64,000 nt of DNA from Aquatica leii (GCA_035610365.1 CM069435.1:14931123-14995122); one strand, 5' to 3'. Shown: positions 1 through 13,432, counted from the stretch's first letter. A program made the numbers and translations. Notes: generated by a model not told the origin, from the sequence alone.

Positions 1-322
1 ACAAGGACAAGGACATTCAATGTTTGCGCAAGTGAATCATTGCAATTTACGAGTTGCGACTATTGAAGCTATAAGTTTTTCTTCCGACAATGACATTGAT
101 ATACCTATTACTGACACAAGAGATATACGTGTTTAGTTCTGGCTCAGGGTAGAAGCTCGCTCGCCCGTTAGAGTGGTTACAATAATAATAAGCGCACTGT
201 AGTAGTTATGATTACCGTTGGAAACACTTCCTTAGCAATCGTTGGCGTTTATTGACCGCCGAGTGAAGATGTACGGATTTATCTGCAACACTTCTATAAA
301 ATTATTGATGAACTAAGAGACG

Positions 323-600
323 TTCATATCATAATAGCAGGTAACTTCAATTTGAAACTGCAGCTTTGGAACTCCCCGGTAACCGACGAGCGCAGACGAT
401 CCGTGGAGAACCTCGTGGGGAAATGTGACCTCTGTGTTCTCAACGAACCTGACCAACATTTCACCTTCTCTAGCCACGTAGACTCGAAGAACATCGACGT
501 CACTTTGGCGTCGCCTTCTGCTGCCTGAAACATTCTAAACTGGCTTGTTGTTCCAGAAGTTATTGAAAGTGACCACCGACTGATACGGTTTGAGTTAAAA
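323..600 (+). pseudogene. APE-type endonuclease fragment of R1-like ORF2
   Basis: The plus frame reads IIIAGNFNLKLQLW, then LNEPDQHFTFSS, NIDVTLASPS and ESDHRLIRFEL. These match the central and C-terminal boxes of the exonuclease-endonuclease-phosphatase fold that R1-like elements use to nick their target: the GDFN box, the NIDVTL box and the SDHRLI box with the catalytic Asp-His pair. In the first box the usual aspartate is asparagine (AGNFN), which should weaken or abolish nicking. A stop separates the SPS and NIL parts. This is a dead fragment, not a gene. Confidence 0.75.
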
Positions 601-659
601 TGTCGATGTTCTCCATCTAGAGAAATCTGAATTATAAACACATAGATCCCGTTCGCCTA

Positions 660-1860
660 AATATGGCAATCGCAAGTTTTATTCCTGCTTATCTTCCACG
701 TGGTGCTTTGTGTCACGATGCTAGATTTGTAGTCGCCGTCATTGGTAAGTTGACCAAGCGAGCGGTACGTTGTTTACGAAAACACCACCAAAAAGCCCTA
801 GCAGACTTAAAACCTCAATGGCTTTCTTCTTACAAAGCCGCGCTTCGCCGGTACAAACTGACAGTAAAGACAGCAAAGTATAGCTTCTGGCAAAGATTTG
901 TTGAAAAAAGTTTGGCGATGAGCTCGTGGGGGTTAGTTAACAGGTTGTCTTCTTCTCATGTCTTGTCAATCCAACGGTGCTTCAATCTCTGAGACGGCGG
1001 CAAATACACGAACTCAAAATACGAGACTATTAAAGCTGTTTTGCTCCCTGTTTTCTGACGATTATCCGACGACATATAATCCTTTGCATGCTTAAAAAAA
1101 ATCTCACATTGATGGGCAAATAAAATCTTAAGTCGCTTACGACGATATGGCCCCGAAGGAAAACAGAATTCCAAAAAATAAGTCTTTCGGACCTAACAGA
1201 ATACATGGTTATGCCTTACGTGTAATTGTACAAGATTTCTTCTCTTCTAAGATCATTGATTTGTTCAACTCGTGCATTAAATGTGGTTATTTTCTTACCA
1301 GCTGGAAAGCTGGTAAACTCATTACCATTCTCAAACATGGGAAGAAAGATTTTGTAAATCCCAACTCGTATCGTCCAATAACTTTGTTATAAGAACTTAG
1401 TAAACTTTTTGAATGTGTGCTTCTTAAAAAGATTCATGACGACATTCCTCCACAATTTTTTTTCCACCCACTCAATATGGCTTCGTTCCAGGCAAAACGA
1501 CGATTGACGCCGCACGTAGATTAATGACCAATGACGACCAAACGTCTCTAAATACAGACTTGCAGTTTTCATTGAAGTATTTGAAGCGTTCAACAACGTA
1601 TGGTGGCACTCAATAATAAAAGCTTCCGTTTTTAAGAGAGTGGCTGGCGCCACGCGCGTTATTTGTCGTTATTTATCGAACAGATCGATAACTTATTCTT
1701 CGAACGTATCCCGTTCTGTTTACGCCAAACGACTATCTATCGAAGGGGTGTCCACGAGGCTTGGTTTTCGGACCGACCTTGTGGAATCTGGTTGTAAACC
1801 ACTTGTTTAGTACAAAACTACCAGCAGACTGAGACATTTTTGCATACGCGGATGACATCA
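660..1860 (+). pseudogene. Reverse transcriptase fragment of R1-like ORF2
   Basis: The pre-RT linker (about 663-950) leads into RT pieces: KSFGPNRIHGYALRV resembles the KAPGPDGI start of RT, and NPNSYRPITLL at about 1354-1389 is the conserved NSYRPISLL box. EVFEAFNNVWWHSIIKA near 1570-1625 corresponds to the D-x-AFD box with its aspartates altered. FAYADDITVTV keeps the catalytic YADD motif at 1845-1856. At least three frameshifts and several stops lie between these boxes. The segment 828-925 has a close copy at 20740-20838, so the family is present more than once. Confidence 0.75.
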
Positions 1861-2160
1861 CAGTCACGGTATTCGTAATTTCTAGATTTATAGGCAAAAT
1901 CTAAACACGTGCTTATACATAGTGACAAGCTGAGCTGGCAGCAATAAACTGACGGTTTCAGCAGACAAAACTAAGTGCATACTTTTTGGTTCCACTTTAA
2001 AACAAGATTTTTCACGTGTAAAACGGCGTCTTGCATTTGTTCTACGCTTAAAATAGAACCTACACACAAAAACTTTCACGTACAATTTCCTTTCGTTCAA
2101 CGACCTTCCGTTCTTTTCAGCGGCTAAGCGTCACTTAAAGATCTTGATCATGAGTGAATC

Positions 2161-2460
2161 GCAGCGGCTGTAAGAAAAAAAAAGCGTATCGCCTACTCCC
2201 TTATCCCGGATATCATTACTTGGGTCAGAATGTCCCACGTCCCCAGACGAGAAGCAGTCCAAATCCTTTCTTCGCACGGTGGATTTCGTTGTTATTTAAA
2301 ACGCATTAGCGTTTTAGATGACGACTACTGTCCGTCGTGTGGCGTTCCTGACACCCCAGCACATCAGATTCTCACTTGTCGCGAATTTGATGACCTAAAT
2401 CTTCTCGGCGAAATAAACCTTGCGGAACCACGTGCTCTCATAGCACGCACAAATACTTAG
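2161..2460 (+). pseudogene. C-terminal zinc finger of R1-like ORF2
   Basis: The open frame ends in YCPSCGVPDTPAHQILTC, a C-x2-C-x8-H-x4-C finger typical of the C-terminus of R1-clade ORF2 proteins, where it is thought to help nucleic-acid binding. Just upstream, WVRMSHVPRREAVQILSSHG is the usual R1-type lead-in where the protein scans for the C-terminal finger. This short piece is open, but the coding region in front of it is broken, so no functional protein is expected. Confidence 0.7.
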
Positions 2461-3171
2461 CCCATCCTACTGGTCTGGTAAGACTATCCTATCGACTTGC
2501 AACATTTCTTTACTTTACCCATCTCTCTTGTGGCGAACTTGTATCAAGCAAGTTCTGGTGGTATTATGGGTCCACATCCTCCTTTTCTAGTTCAAGATCC
2601 CAACCGACCGTTAATGTCATGACTAATTGGTAGAGTGACCGAGTTACACCCAAGACCTGATTGTCTCTTTCGCATAGCCACCGTTAAAACAGCAAATAGT
2701 TATCTCACTCGCTGCTTTTTGCGGACAGCTCTGCTATCTGGACTCGATTAGTTTTTTCTTTTCATTCTAATTTGTTGTTCTTATTGTTTGGTACTCCTTT
2801 TTTTATTTTAACGTTGCTTTTTAGGTGGGCGTTATATGTTAGCGCTAGCATTTAGTTTTAGTATCTTAAGTTGAATTGTTATTTTTTAAATTTTTGAGAA
2901 TTTTTCGATTGCTTTACTTAACTTAACGAGAGTATTCCGTCCCCTTTTGGCGAAGCACTGCTCCTTTTAAAAAATTTGGTTAGCCTAAGATATTTAGAGC
3001 AGTGATCGGCGAACCAGAAGTATGTGCAAGAGTTTTGTCAGTTTGGAAACTGGAACGCCGTGCACTCATACAGTGATTACATCTCATACCTTCTCCTCCG
3101 TCAATAGCAATTCAAAGTCCTCTTTTAGCAATTTGGTACACTTTGCATGATATAGTTCGATGACAGTCAGT

Positions 3172-5208
3172 CAGTGATAGGCATTTATACGTATAAAATA
3201 ATTTTCTACACATAGAAAATACGTATATAATGTATAATATGTAGACAATGTAGATAATGACGTAAATAATGTAGAATAAGCGCCATTTTTAAAAACCCAA
3301 CCTGTCAACAGTTGTTGAAGTTAGAATTTGACATTTGCTGATTAAAATTAGTATTACTGTGAACCGAATAGCAAAATTTAAGTCTTGACCAAAGTTAAAA
3401 CAAAGCACCCAAAAACAGTACTAAAGTTTCGAATTTGAATAAAATTTGTTCAATAATTATCATGGAAACGTAAAAAAACTTTTCTTGTCAAGAATCCTAT
3501 TTTATTTTAAAGTAGGTTCAACGATTTCCATCAAGATATCGATGAAAATAGTGATGGATGTAAAAATGCGGCTTTATATTCTTATTATAATTCAGTTTTA
3601 CCACATTGTAATTATAGGCATTGTGTTTTATCCTGTTTGTATATGTACATTTGAAGCTTCATTAGTGTGTATCGAGCAGATTCGACACTAGTTTTAGTAA
3701 TGACCAATCTTTTATTTATTTTTATATTTTCCATTTTATTATTGTCGAATGGAAATAATTACGAGTACAAAAAATGGTTTATTAAAATACAGTGCACGCC
3801 GCTTAATAGAATCTCGTTGGGACTTGGGATTTTTGATAGCAATAACCGAATGATAACAATATCCGAAATTCAGAAAAAAACAAATAAAGGTTTATTGGTT
3901 AGAAAGCAGTAAATACATACAGCGTGTATCCGATTAACAGGTTGTTAATTTAGAAGATAAAAACATAGCATCAATAAAAGCAGAAAATGTCAAAATAAAA
4001 ATGTTGATAAAAATAAATCGAAAATTACTGACCTGTAACAATATATACTTTGTTGACACCGTTAATAAAAATAATTAAAAATAACGTATGATGTTTAATT
4101 TACTGTTCTAAGAACTACACATTGCTTCTCAGTAAAAGATATGTAGTTAAATGAAGTTGTTGTTCTAAGAACGCATGATATGATTTCCAAGTTAATTCTC
4201 GAAGATAAGAGGATATATTTGCAGAAATTTAATGCAATGTTATGTAGGTCAGTCAAAATACTAAAATAAATAACACTGCAAAAATAAAGCTAAACAAGCA
4301 AAACAAGTATTTTTAGAGTACAATGATAAAATTTTTCACTCTACACAAGCGCGTATCTGAAGCGTATTGTAAAAATTCAGTTAAAAATTCATGCATAATA
4401 TGTTATTGTTCATGTATAGTAACACACCTGAGAAGACAATTGATAACATAAAACGAAATTATGATTACTATAAACGGTGTTTTTTCTATGTAATATTACC
4501 CGATTGATATCTATGATTCTAAGAAGCAGCATGCACTGTATATATATAATTAATACAAAAAAATGTTTATTACAATACATCAATTAATTTTTGTTCTATC
4601 CAATACGCAGTATTTTTTAAATGTCTTTTTCTTATTTTGTTTTAATAGTTATAACCTCAAGAGTAAACAAAAAAGGTTTTAAGACAGGTCAGCTGTTGAA
4701 ATTTGTATTTGCACAACGTAATTATAGCAATTTAGCATTCAACTTACATTAATTATTTAATTAATAAATCACTACTTCATCGAATCGTTTCTTTTTATGA
4801 CACTTGATATAATTATAATTGGATGTAAGACATTGTGTGATAGAGAGAAATTTTTTTCTACTAATAACCAAACCGTCGATGAAATTTATCAAGAAATATT
4901 TGATGATTTGAACAAAATTTTGCGCAGGTAAATCGTGTGATACGTAGGTATATTTTACAAGGTGTTTTTATATTTGGTGGCACAGGAAATACTTAAAATA
5001 ACCATTTATTTTTTTTTCTTGGAGCCTGTTACTCTTTCAGAACTTCTTTTTTCTTTTAAATTGTTTATTTGCCGCACTTTATTTGTATTTTATACATATT
5101 GTACATACTCGACATTTTCTACATCAATTGTGTAATGTAGAAAATTGTTATTTTCTACGCGTAGAAAATTCAATTTTCTTCATGATGTAGAATACGCGCC
5201 CATCACTG
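3172..5208. mobile_element. hAT-type non-autonomous element with 8-bp target duplication
   Basis: The left end starts CAGTGATAGGC and the right end finishes GCCCATCACTG, whose reverse complement is CAGTGATGGGC. The termini share further subterminal TTTTCTAC motifs. The flanks are cagtcagt (3164-3171) and caatcagt (5209-5216), an 8-bp duplication with one mismatch, which is the hAT hallmark. The 2 kb interior is AT-rich and contains only short open frames without any transposase motif, so I call it non-autonomous or fully decayed. Confidence 0.72.
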
Positions 5209-5216
5209 CAATCAGT

Positions 5217-6350
5217 GCCTTAAAGAGCTTTGGCTTCTCGTTCCACAGTTTGTTTGCAGCTTCCACAGTTCACCATTTTTATATTATTATTAACTTATTA
5301 TGTTTATCGTTATTTCATGTTTCTTTTCTTAAGTGTGTATTTAATTTTACCTTCAGTGATTTAGTCCTTTGTGAGCATTAATGCAGTTATTAGAATTGAT
5401 GTGTTGCTTGCGTATAGACACCTTAAAATTATTATTAAAGTTTATAGAGGGAGAAAATGGTGTTTAGCCTCGGTGGTACATGCCCTCGCTATAAGGTATG
5501 CACCTATAAAAAGCTGAGATTAAGCCGCTAGCGTACGCCTATGTGTGCAAGAATGGGCTATTAGACGCGCACCATAAAGTCCTATTTTTACACGTCCTCG
5601 CCACCACCAATCTGCCGCCGCTAACTGGTGGTGGACCCTCAATTGAGGGTCGTCTCATCCCCCGGGCAATATTGTTACGCATTCAAATTAGCGTACATAT
5701 TTGGCGGTCATCGGTTTTCAAAAATAAAATTTGATATCGTTTAAGAACTGCAAATACTCGTTCGAAGGCCGTCTTTTACCGTGATACCTCGCGTAATCAT
5801 TACTTTGATTGACCTCCGTAGTTACGGTCATTTTTGCGACTCGGCTTATTTTTATAAAATGAGGGGCGAGTAATTTCATCAAAGGGGTGTACTTAGAGGT
5901 TTGACCTTAACAATGGCGGATGCACGTGTCAATTAACGAAAAATTAATATTAGTAACATCTTGAGCGAAAGTCACCATCCCGCGTGAAGGAAGCAAATCA
6001 TATGAACCACCCTTCCATCGACAAGTGACCACATGCTGCATCACGTATCCAGATAAGTACCTAATAATTCAAGCTACTAGAAAAATAAAACAAAAGCATT
6101 ACCTTCCTCGTTAATTAATTAATACCATCGTAGTATGAATTCTATCATACTTGTATGTAATAGTGGTTTTTTGTGTCTATTACAATTATTATACTAACTC
6201 TGTTACATTGTATTACAATTTCTTTTTTTCTGAGTTTTACCTAACCCCCGTCACCAAGGACTTAGTAGCGGGATCACTTCCTGCCCGTAAAATATACCCT
6301 GAGATTGTTCAACACCTTTATCATTATTTTTGTTTTTTTTTTCAATAATT
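5217..6350. other. No gene recognised
   Basis: The stretch has a mildly GC-richer block at 5500-5720 and another at 6240-6300 that look like pieces of older repeats, but I could not assign them. A T-rich tract at 6327-6343 could be the reversed poly(A) tail of a minus-strand retroelement. No open frame shows a recognisable domain. Confidence 0.4.
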
Positions 6351-6850
6351 TTTATATACTCCAGGGTGAGACGCGCCACCAAACTAATTAGAAATTTAAG
6401 TGCTCACCCAAATTGGGAGGCAATAATGTCATGGTCTATAACGAGTCTTGCACATTATACCTACCTCGTGACCCTGATAGCAAAGTAAAAAGGGCGAAGG
6501 CGAGTCTTCGGCGCCTCAAAACTGAAATCATAGCTAAGGGAGTCAACCCCGACAGAAAAACCAACGTGTGGCCCGAAAGGGTCGCCCCAGTACCGTAGCC
6601 CTGTGGTCATGTCTCCAGGAACGGGGGTCCGAGCTTCGCCACTCAGTCCGCGAGGAAGGTAACCTCTTCAAAAAATCCCCAAATCCCACGGTGCGGGGCG
6701 CGCCAAGGGGATGGATGACTGACTGGTGAGTCAGCCATGAGCGACCAACCTCGATGAAGCAGGTGAACCGTCGTTGAAAATAGCCTTCTCACTGGGAATG
6801 GGCGTCACCCCAGGAGTGACAGTTTTAATCGACCCTACTCGTGGGACTAA

Positions 6851-8157
6851 ATGATAGATCCTAATAACACAAGCAACAAAACGTGCGCGGAGGTAGGTGA
6901 CCAGGCCTCCGCGACACTGAATGCTACTGGCAACACAAACACAAAAAAAAAAAATTAACTCAGCAGGTATTCCATCTAAGCCTGCTCATCACAAGACCGA
7001 GATCATCTTCAATAGGTGCAATTACTGGCGAAGACTTAAAAAAATCATTAATTGTGTCACCACCATCTGCAAATGTCACAGATGCTAACAAAGTTTGCCC
7101 TCCTCCATGGCAAAGAGTACCAGATAGTACAGACCCCTACCCAAAAAGAAAGAGAATATCTGTTAGCCCACCAAACATACAAAGTTCTATTGAAGTACAC
7201 ACGAGAATCAATACCTCGAATATATTCAGTGGATTACCGATAGACTTAACCGAGGACCTAACGCCAGCTACAGCCACCCATAATAGAAAAAATAGCAAGC
7301 CCCCACCTATTGTCCTTTATGGCATAGAAGAGTTATCTAAACTAACAGAACTACTAAATAAGTCTGTGCCTAGAGATAGCTTCACGTACAAGATCATTAA
7401 CAGGGACCAGCTAAGAGTAATGTCACAGACACCTGAAACTTATAAAAACTTAATAGAAGTTATTCGAACCAACGGCCTTATTGGACACACCTTCACACAG
7501 AAGCAAAACAAATGTAACAGAATTGTTGTCAAAAACTTGCACCACACCACTCCAAAAACAGCCATTATAGAGGAGATTGAGAATACTGGAAACAAGGTCA
7601 GAGGTGAAGTCATCTGTGCAATATCAAGAAAAAATAAAAAGGCACTCAATATGTTTTTCGTGAATATTGAACCAGGCCCTAACAACCCAGATGTAAAGAA
7701 TATACAATATATATACCACACTAAAGTCAAGACAGAGGACCCAAGAAAATCGACTGAGATCCCTCAGTGCACTAGGTGCCAACAATACGGCCATACAAAA
7801 AACAACTGTATGCGTCCCCACAGGTGTGTCAAATGTGGTAAAGGACACAAAACCACTGATTGTCCAAAAAAAGACAAGAATACACTGGCCACCTGCGCTC
7901 TCTGTCATGGTGACCACCCAGCCAATTACAAGGGCTGTCAAGTGTATAAAGAGATAAAGGATCGAAAAATCGGAAATATTGCAAACAAAAGAGACCCAGT
8001 AATTGCAAAACAACCCACACAAACAACAATGCCACCCCCCCTTACTCAAGATAATTTTCCTCCATTAAAACTTGGCAACCAGCAGTCAAGCAACCAGCAA
8101 AGAAACATTGCACATACATCTGAAACTATGTCCAACATCATGAATGATGTTTGCTAG
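6851..8157 (+). pseudogene. Jockey-like ORF1 (gag-like nucleic-acid-binding protein), frameshifted
   Basis: ORF1 proteins of jockey-like elements coat their RNA and carry it to the target. The first ATG of the leader is at 6851, but a run of twelve A's near 6943-6954 shifts the frame, and the long open frame resumes after it and runs to the stop at 8155-8157. The middle part (PPIVLYGIEELSKLTELL and on) is the domain that precedes the fingers in this family. Three knuckles follow: CTRCQQYGHTKNNC, CVKCGKGHKTTDC and CALCHGDHPANYKGC. The tail is rich in Gln, Pro and Asn. The frameshift at the A-run is the only clear lesion. A GTG at 7054 is not a convincing start. Confidence 0.78.
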
Positions 8158-8303
8158 ACCCGAAAAATAAAGAATGCACATTCTCAGTCAACAAGCTCCT
8201 TAGAGTAGATAATAATAAAGCAATCAGAAAAAATTGATATCCTCATAACACAAATAGGCACCCTAATGGGTCTCCTAACGACACTCATAGCTCAGAACCA
8301 GAA

Positions 8304-10955
8304 ATGAAATTCATACGTATAGCTGCATGGAATATCAATGGCTTATCTCCAAATAAGCACGAGGTTGAGCTGTTTATAAACCACAACAAAATTGATGTTC
8401 TATTAATTTCCGAAACATATATGACTGATCAAAGAGTGATTAAAATCAATCGCTAATCATCCAGACGGCACATCACATGCTGGAGCTGCTATAGTAATAA
8501 GAGAAAACATAAGATATCACATGTTACCACCATATACACAAGCACATATACAGGCTGCTATAGTATCTGTTGAGGACTGGCAGGGCTCGTTGAATGTGGC
8601 TGCAGTGTCCTGCCCCCCCCCCCCCCCCGACATCGAATCGACGAGCAGATGTACAATGACTTCTTTCGCACATTGGGCGGTAGATATCTGTCGGGAGGCA
8701 ACTGGAATGCCAAAAACACATTTTGGGGCTCCCGATTAACAAATACGAAAAGCCGAACTTTGAAAAATGCTATTGACAGCAATAATGTTAATGTACTTTC
8801 AACAGGGGAACCGACTCATTGGCCAACTGACCCAAATAAAATCCCAGACCTCATAGACTTCTTCGTCACCAAAGGAATATCAGGACTCTACACAAAAATT
8901 GAATCATGCCTGGATGGCTCTTCCGACCACACGCCTATCATATGTACACTAAGCACTACAGTGATCTTAAAACAATTACCCGAGACCTTATACAACCATA
9001 AAACTGACTGGGAAGCATTCCGGGATTACATTGAAGATAATACCACACTCTGTATACCTCTTAAAATGGAAGATGATATAGAAAGTGCGGCGTTGTATAC
9101 TACCAACTTAATTCAAAAAGCAGCTTGGCTATCATCTCCCTATATAGAAGTAACATCGAAAAATTTGGACACTACCGTGGAAATTAGAGAAATGATAGCT
9201 GTAAAAAGAAAAATAAGGCGACAATGCCATACTAGTAGGAATCACCAAGACAAAAAGGCACTAAACAAAGCTCAAATCAATGCTCAAAGAACTAGAGAAT
9301 AGAACTTTGCAAGACAAATTAAAGACACTATCACCATACAAAGCAGAAGATTATACACTCTGGAAAATGACTGAATCATTAAAAAAGCCAAAAGAATACA
9401 TGCCTCTTCTAAGAAAATCTGATGACAGTTGGTCAAGAAAACCCGCAGATAAAGCAGAATTATTCGCCACCTTCCTAAAAAGTGTGTTCAAATCCGATGA
9501 AGCTGATGTTGACGACACAGAAAAAACGATCAACGGGATCTTAAATAGCGATCAGCAAATGTCTCTACCCTTGAAATCAGTCACCCCAGCAGAAGTCAAA
9601 AAAACCATAGCTCAACTAAAACAAAAGAAAGCTCCCGGTTTTGACCTGATAACGGCAGAAGTTCTGAAACAGCTACCAAAGAAAGGTATAGTTCTGCTGA
9701 CAATCCTCTTTAATGCAGTGTTGAGACTACAATACTTCCCAAATCTGTGGAAAGTGTCCATTATAAATATGGTACTTAAACCGGGGAAGATTCCCACAGA
9801 AGTCACATCTTACAGACCTATAAGTCTTCTCCCAGTACTATCAAAACTTACTGAGAAACTAATATTAAGTCGACTTCTCCCAGTTCTTGAAGAGCAAAAA
9901 ATAATACCAGACCATCAGTTCGGATTTCGGACACACCATGGAACGACTGAACAAATACACCGAGTAGCTCACACAATACGGCAGACGCTGGAGAGGAAGG
10001 AGTACTGCACGGCCGTATTCCTAGACATACAACAGGCCTTTGACCGTGTATGGCATAAGAGGGTCTCTTATATAAGCTAAAACTACTCCTTCCAAACACT
10101 GAGTACATGCTTTTGAGGTCTTATCTGGAACAACGAATTTACCAAGTCAAGTGCGGAGATCGCCTGTCATCCATCTGCCAAATAGAAGCAGGAGTGCCTC
10201 TAGGATCGGTGATGGGCCCTATCCTCTACACAATATTTACCGCTGATATACCTATCACAGAAGAAGTAGTAACTGCAACCTATGCAGATGACACTGCAAT
10301 CTTTTCTAGCAGTAAAAATTCTAGTCTAGCATCCGTAAAACTACAAAAACATCTAGATAGAATCGGAATATGGCTAAAGATGTGGCGAATAAGAGCTAGT
10401 CCTGCAAAATCAGTTCACATAACATTTACTTTGAATAGAAGTGCCTGTCCACCTGTTACACTTAACGGAGATATCTTGACACAGCAAACAACAGTGAAAT
10501 ACCTAGGTATGCACCTGGACAAACGGCTTACGTGGAGGGATCACATTAAGATAAAGAGAGAACAAGCAAACAAAAAGTTCAGGGATATGCACTGGCTGCT
10601 GGGCAGGCAATCGACTCTCAGTTTGGAGAATAAGCTCCTGATATACAAATGCATTATAAAACCAGTATGGACATATGGTATACAACTCTGGGGGTCAGCT
10701 AGTCACTCAAATATAGAAATACTACAGCGCTTCCAAAATAAAGCATTAAAAACTTTGACCAATGCCCCATGGTTCATAAGGAACACAGAAGTGCATGAAT
10801 ATATGCAACTCCCTACAGTCAGAGAAGAAATAGAGAAGTCTTCTGATGCCTATAAGCAGAGACTTGAAAAACACATAAATAGTGTAGCCACAGAGCTCCT
10901 TAACACCAAGGATTCTATATTCCGCCTAAAAAGAATACAACTAGCCACCATCTAA
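8304..10955 (+). pseudogene. Jockey-like ORF2 (endonuclease and reverse transcriptase), frameshifted
   Basis: The ATG at 8304 opens IRIAAWNINGLSPNK and LLISETYMTD, the first boxes of the APE-type endonuclease. The frame breaks near 8450, at a run of sixteen C's (8613-8628), near 9295 and near 10078. The GDFN box reads GGNWNAKNTFWGS, so the catalytic Asp is Asn; PDLIDFFVTKG and SSDHTPIICTL follow. RT boxes are well kept: KAPGFDLITAEVLK, YRPISLLPVLSKL, AVFLDIQQAFDRVWH, AGVPLGSVMGPILY and YADDTAIFSS at about 10281. The C-terminal part reaches RIQLATI and a stop at 10953-10955. The order and motifs fit the jockey clade. With four frameshifts no full protein can be made. Confidence 0.82.
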
Positions 10956-11375
10956 TCATCTAATAACAAGAAATGACACATCACAGGATGTGCATATCTA
11001 AAGCCACTTATATATAATAGAAGTCACATCTGATTATAGCTCTTGGCTGATTGCAGATTGATAAAAAAAAAAGTTTATATTGACATTCTATGATGATTTT
11101 AAATCATTTGCATTAAATTTATATTAAGAAGTATTTAGGTTTATGCAACTTCAGATACTATTTGTCGTATTGTGCGTTGCCTATTTAATTCGTATACTCA
11201 AGTAATTTTTATAACGTGATAAATAACTTTAACGAATTCATTTTGTTCTACTATTAATTCCAAAATTAACTAATGAAATAATTAACTGAAGCACAATTTA
11301 TCACCTATCAACAATAGGAATATCACATTTAAGATCAAGTTAAGAGTTATTATATTGGTATGTAATTGTAATTGA

Positions 11376-11529
11376 CAGTGGCGGCTTCTCCATTAGGTCA
11401 ATTGGTCAATGACCCTCCAAAAAATACTAAATTGACTTGAAATATAACTATTTTATTGAGTAAGAATGGGTTTTTAAAATTTTAATTTTGAAATGACCCT
11501 CCTGTAGTATTGACCACCAGCCGCCACTG
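11376..11529. mobile_element. hAT MITE of 154 bp with perfect 8-bp target duplication
   Basis: The element starts CAGTGGCGGCT and ends AGCCGCCACTG. Inverted similarity continues inward through GGTCAAT and GGGTCA motifs. It is flanked on both sides by the perfect 8-bp duplication gtaattga (11368-11375 and 11530-11537). There is no coding capacity. Its transposition would have needed a hAT transposase made elsewhere. Confidence 0.88.
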
Positions 11530-11536
11530 GTAATTG

Positions 11537-12102
11537 ATATCTTTGTAATTGATAGTACATAACAATAATGTTTCCTGAACGGTACGTACCAGGTATGTCT
11601 ATGTTACGTTTATGTTAGCTTGCCATACAACTTAAAAAAATGAAAACAAGGAATTGAAAAATATCTTATAATTAAAGATATATTATTTATTCTATATTAG
11701 TGTATTTATCTGCGCTTTTATGTTAACATAGATACAATAAATAAGAAATAAAAATTACAGGATAACCTATCCGGAAATGTCAATAAAAACTGTCAATAAT
11801 TTGTTTATGTCTAAATTTAATTGATTATTTTGATAAGAATGTTTTGACAAAATTTATAGTAAAATTCATCTAAAATATACGCGCGACAACGTGGAGTTAT
11901 ATAGAAAATTTCTAACTTCACGTCAGTGTTTCCGGTAATATGTAATGTCAGCGTTGTAATTGAATTAAGTTCTTAAATTTTATACGATTTGCATTGTATA
12001 TAGAATTTAGTTTGTTCAAATAAACTATTCCGTCTATTGCTTACCAATTACAATAAAATACAACTAAAGGAAATTGTTGCCAAGTTCGTAAAGGTTTAGG
12101 AA
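11537..12102 (+). promoter_or_regulatory. Upstream region of the thioesterase gene, AT-rich
   Basis: No gene is seen here. The stretch should hold the promoter and 5' untranslated region of the thioesterase gene that starts at 12103. An imperfect hairpin of about 11-bp arms (acgtggagtta ... taacttcacgt) spans 11889-11923. No clear TATA box or initiator can be singled out by eye because the whole segment is AT-rich. Confidence 0.35.
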
Positions 12103-12965
<863 letters not shown>

Positions 12966-13116
12966 ATTAAGTATGATTCGTTGATATAAATTATTTTAAA
13001 AAGTACCTCTTAGATTAGATTACAATATTGGATTGAATAGTTAAAAAGTACCATTTTTCTTTCTCATTAAACATTCCTGAAAGCAATATTTTTTTAGTGA
13101 GTGAAAAAGGTACATA

Positions 13117-13122
13117 AATAAA
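13117..13122 (+). terminator. Poly(A) signal AATAAA of the thioesterase gene
   Basis: AATAAA lies about 150 nt after the stop codon at 12963-12965, a normal distance for an insect 3' untranslated region. The TA-rich sequence around it offers no better signal. Confidence 0.55.
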
Positions 13123-13432
13123 AATAGGGGATTTCATATTTCGAAGAATTTTAATGTAATTTTTTTGCATCACTAGATATTAGAACAATGGTTTCGATAT
13201 AGTAATGCTTATGCTATGTATGTAACTGAGAAAAAATTATTTCCATTAAAAGAATATATAACCGGACTTATTTTTTTTTTTAAATCAAACGGTGGTTCGT
13301 CTATAGCCACTGAACTGCTGTCTCCTTGTTCCTTTTGTGTACCTCCGATTTATTACACCCTCGGCAGTTCTGTTTCGTCACTGAAGTCCAGAAGCTTATT
13401 CCAAGGGACCTTTTTCATCTCATTTGTATCTC

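Larger units (their letters stand above)
1..2760 (+). mobile_element. Decayed R1-like non-LTR retrotransposon, 5' end outside window
   Basis: The stretch carries, in order on the plus strand, an endonuclease fragment, a linker found again at 20.74 kb, reverse-transcriptase pieces and a C-terminal CCHC finger. That order is the one of R1-clade ORF2 proteins. Every part is broken by stops and frameshifts and the RNase H or thumb portion looks shortened. The sequence after 2460 reads as a 3' untranslated tail without any open frame. The start of the element is beyond the window edge, and I could not find a target duplication or a clear end, so the right border is approximate. Confidence 0.75.
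6357..11072 (+). mobile_element. Jockey-like non-LTR retrotransposon
   Basis: This nearly full-length element has a GC-richer leader (about 6360-6850), a gag-like ORF1 with three zinc knuckles, an endonuclease-RT ORF2 and a run of ten A's at 11063-11072. The sequence TTTATAT precedes the leader at 6351-6357 and occurs again just after the A-run at 11074-11080, so it is a candidate but unproven target duplication. ORF1 and ORF2 each carry a few frameshifts at homopolymers, so the copy is young but inactive. No later insertion interrupts it. Confidence 0.8.

Noticed and set aside
3000..3020. CAGTGATCGGCGAACC resembles a hAT terminus
   Set aside because: No matching right end or duplication was found, and a better-supported hAT element starts 172 bp downstream.
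3446..3912. Two overlapping open frames of 81 codons with hydrophobic stretches
   Set aside because: They lie inside the hAT-type element, are AT-driven in composition (Ile, Phe, Tyr, Asn) and match no domain.
7440..8049. Minus-strand Cys/Phe/Leu-rich frames of up to 141 codons
   Set aside because: They are antisense to the knuckle region of jockey-like ORF1.
8521..8782. Gly- and Pro-rich short frames around a C-run
   Set aside because: They arise from the sixteen-C run and the frameshift in jockey-like ORF2.
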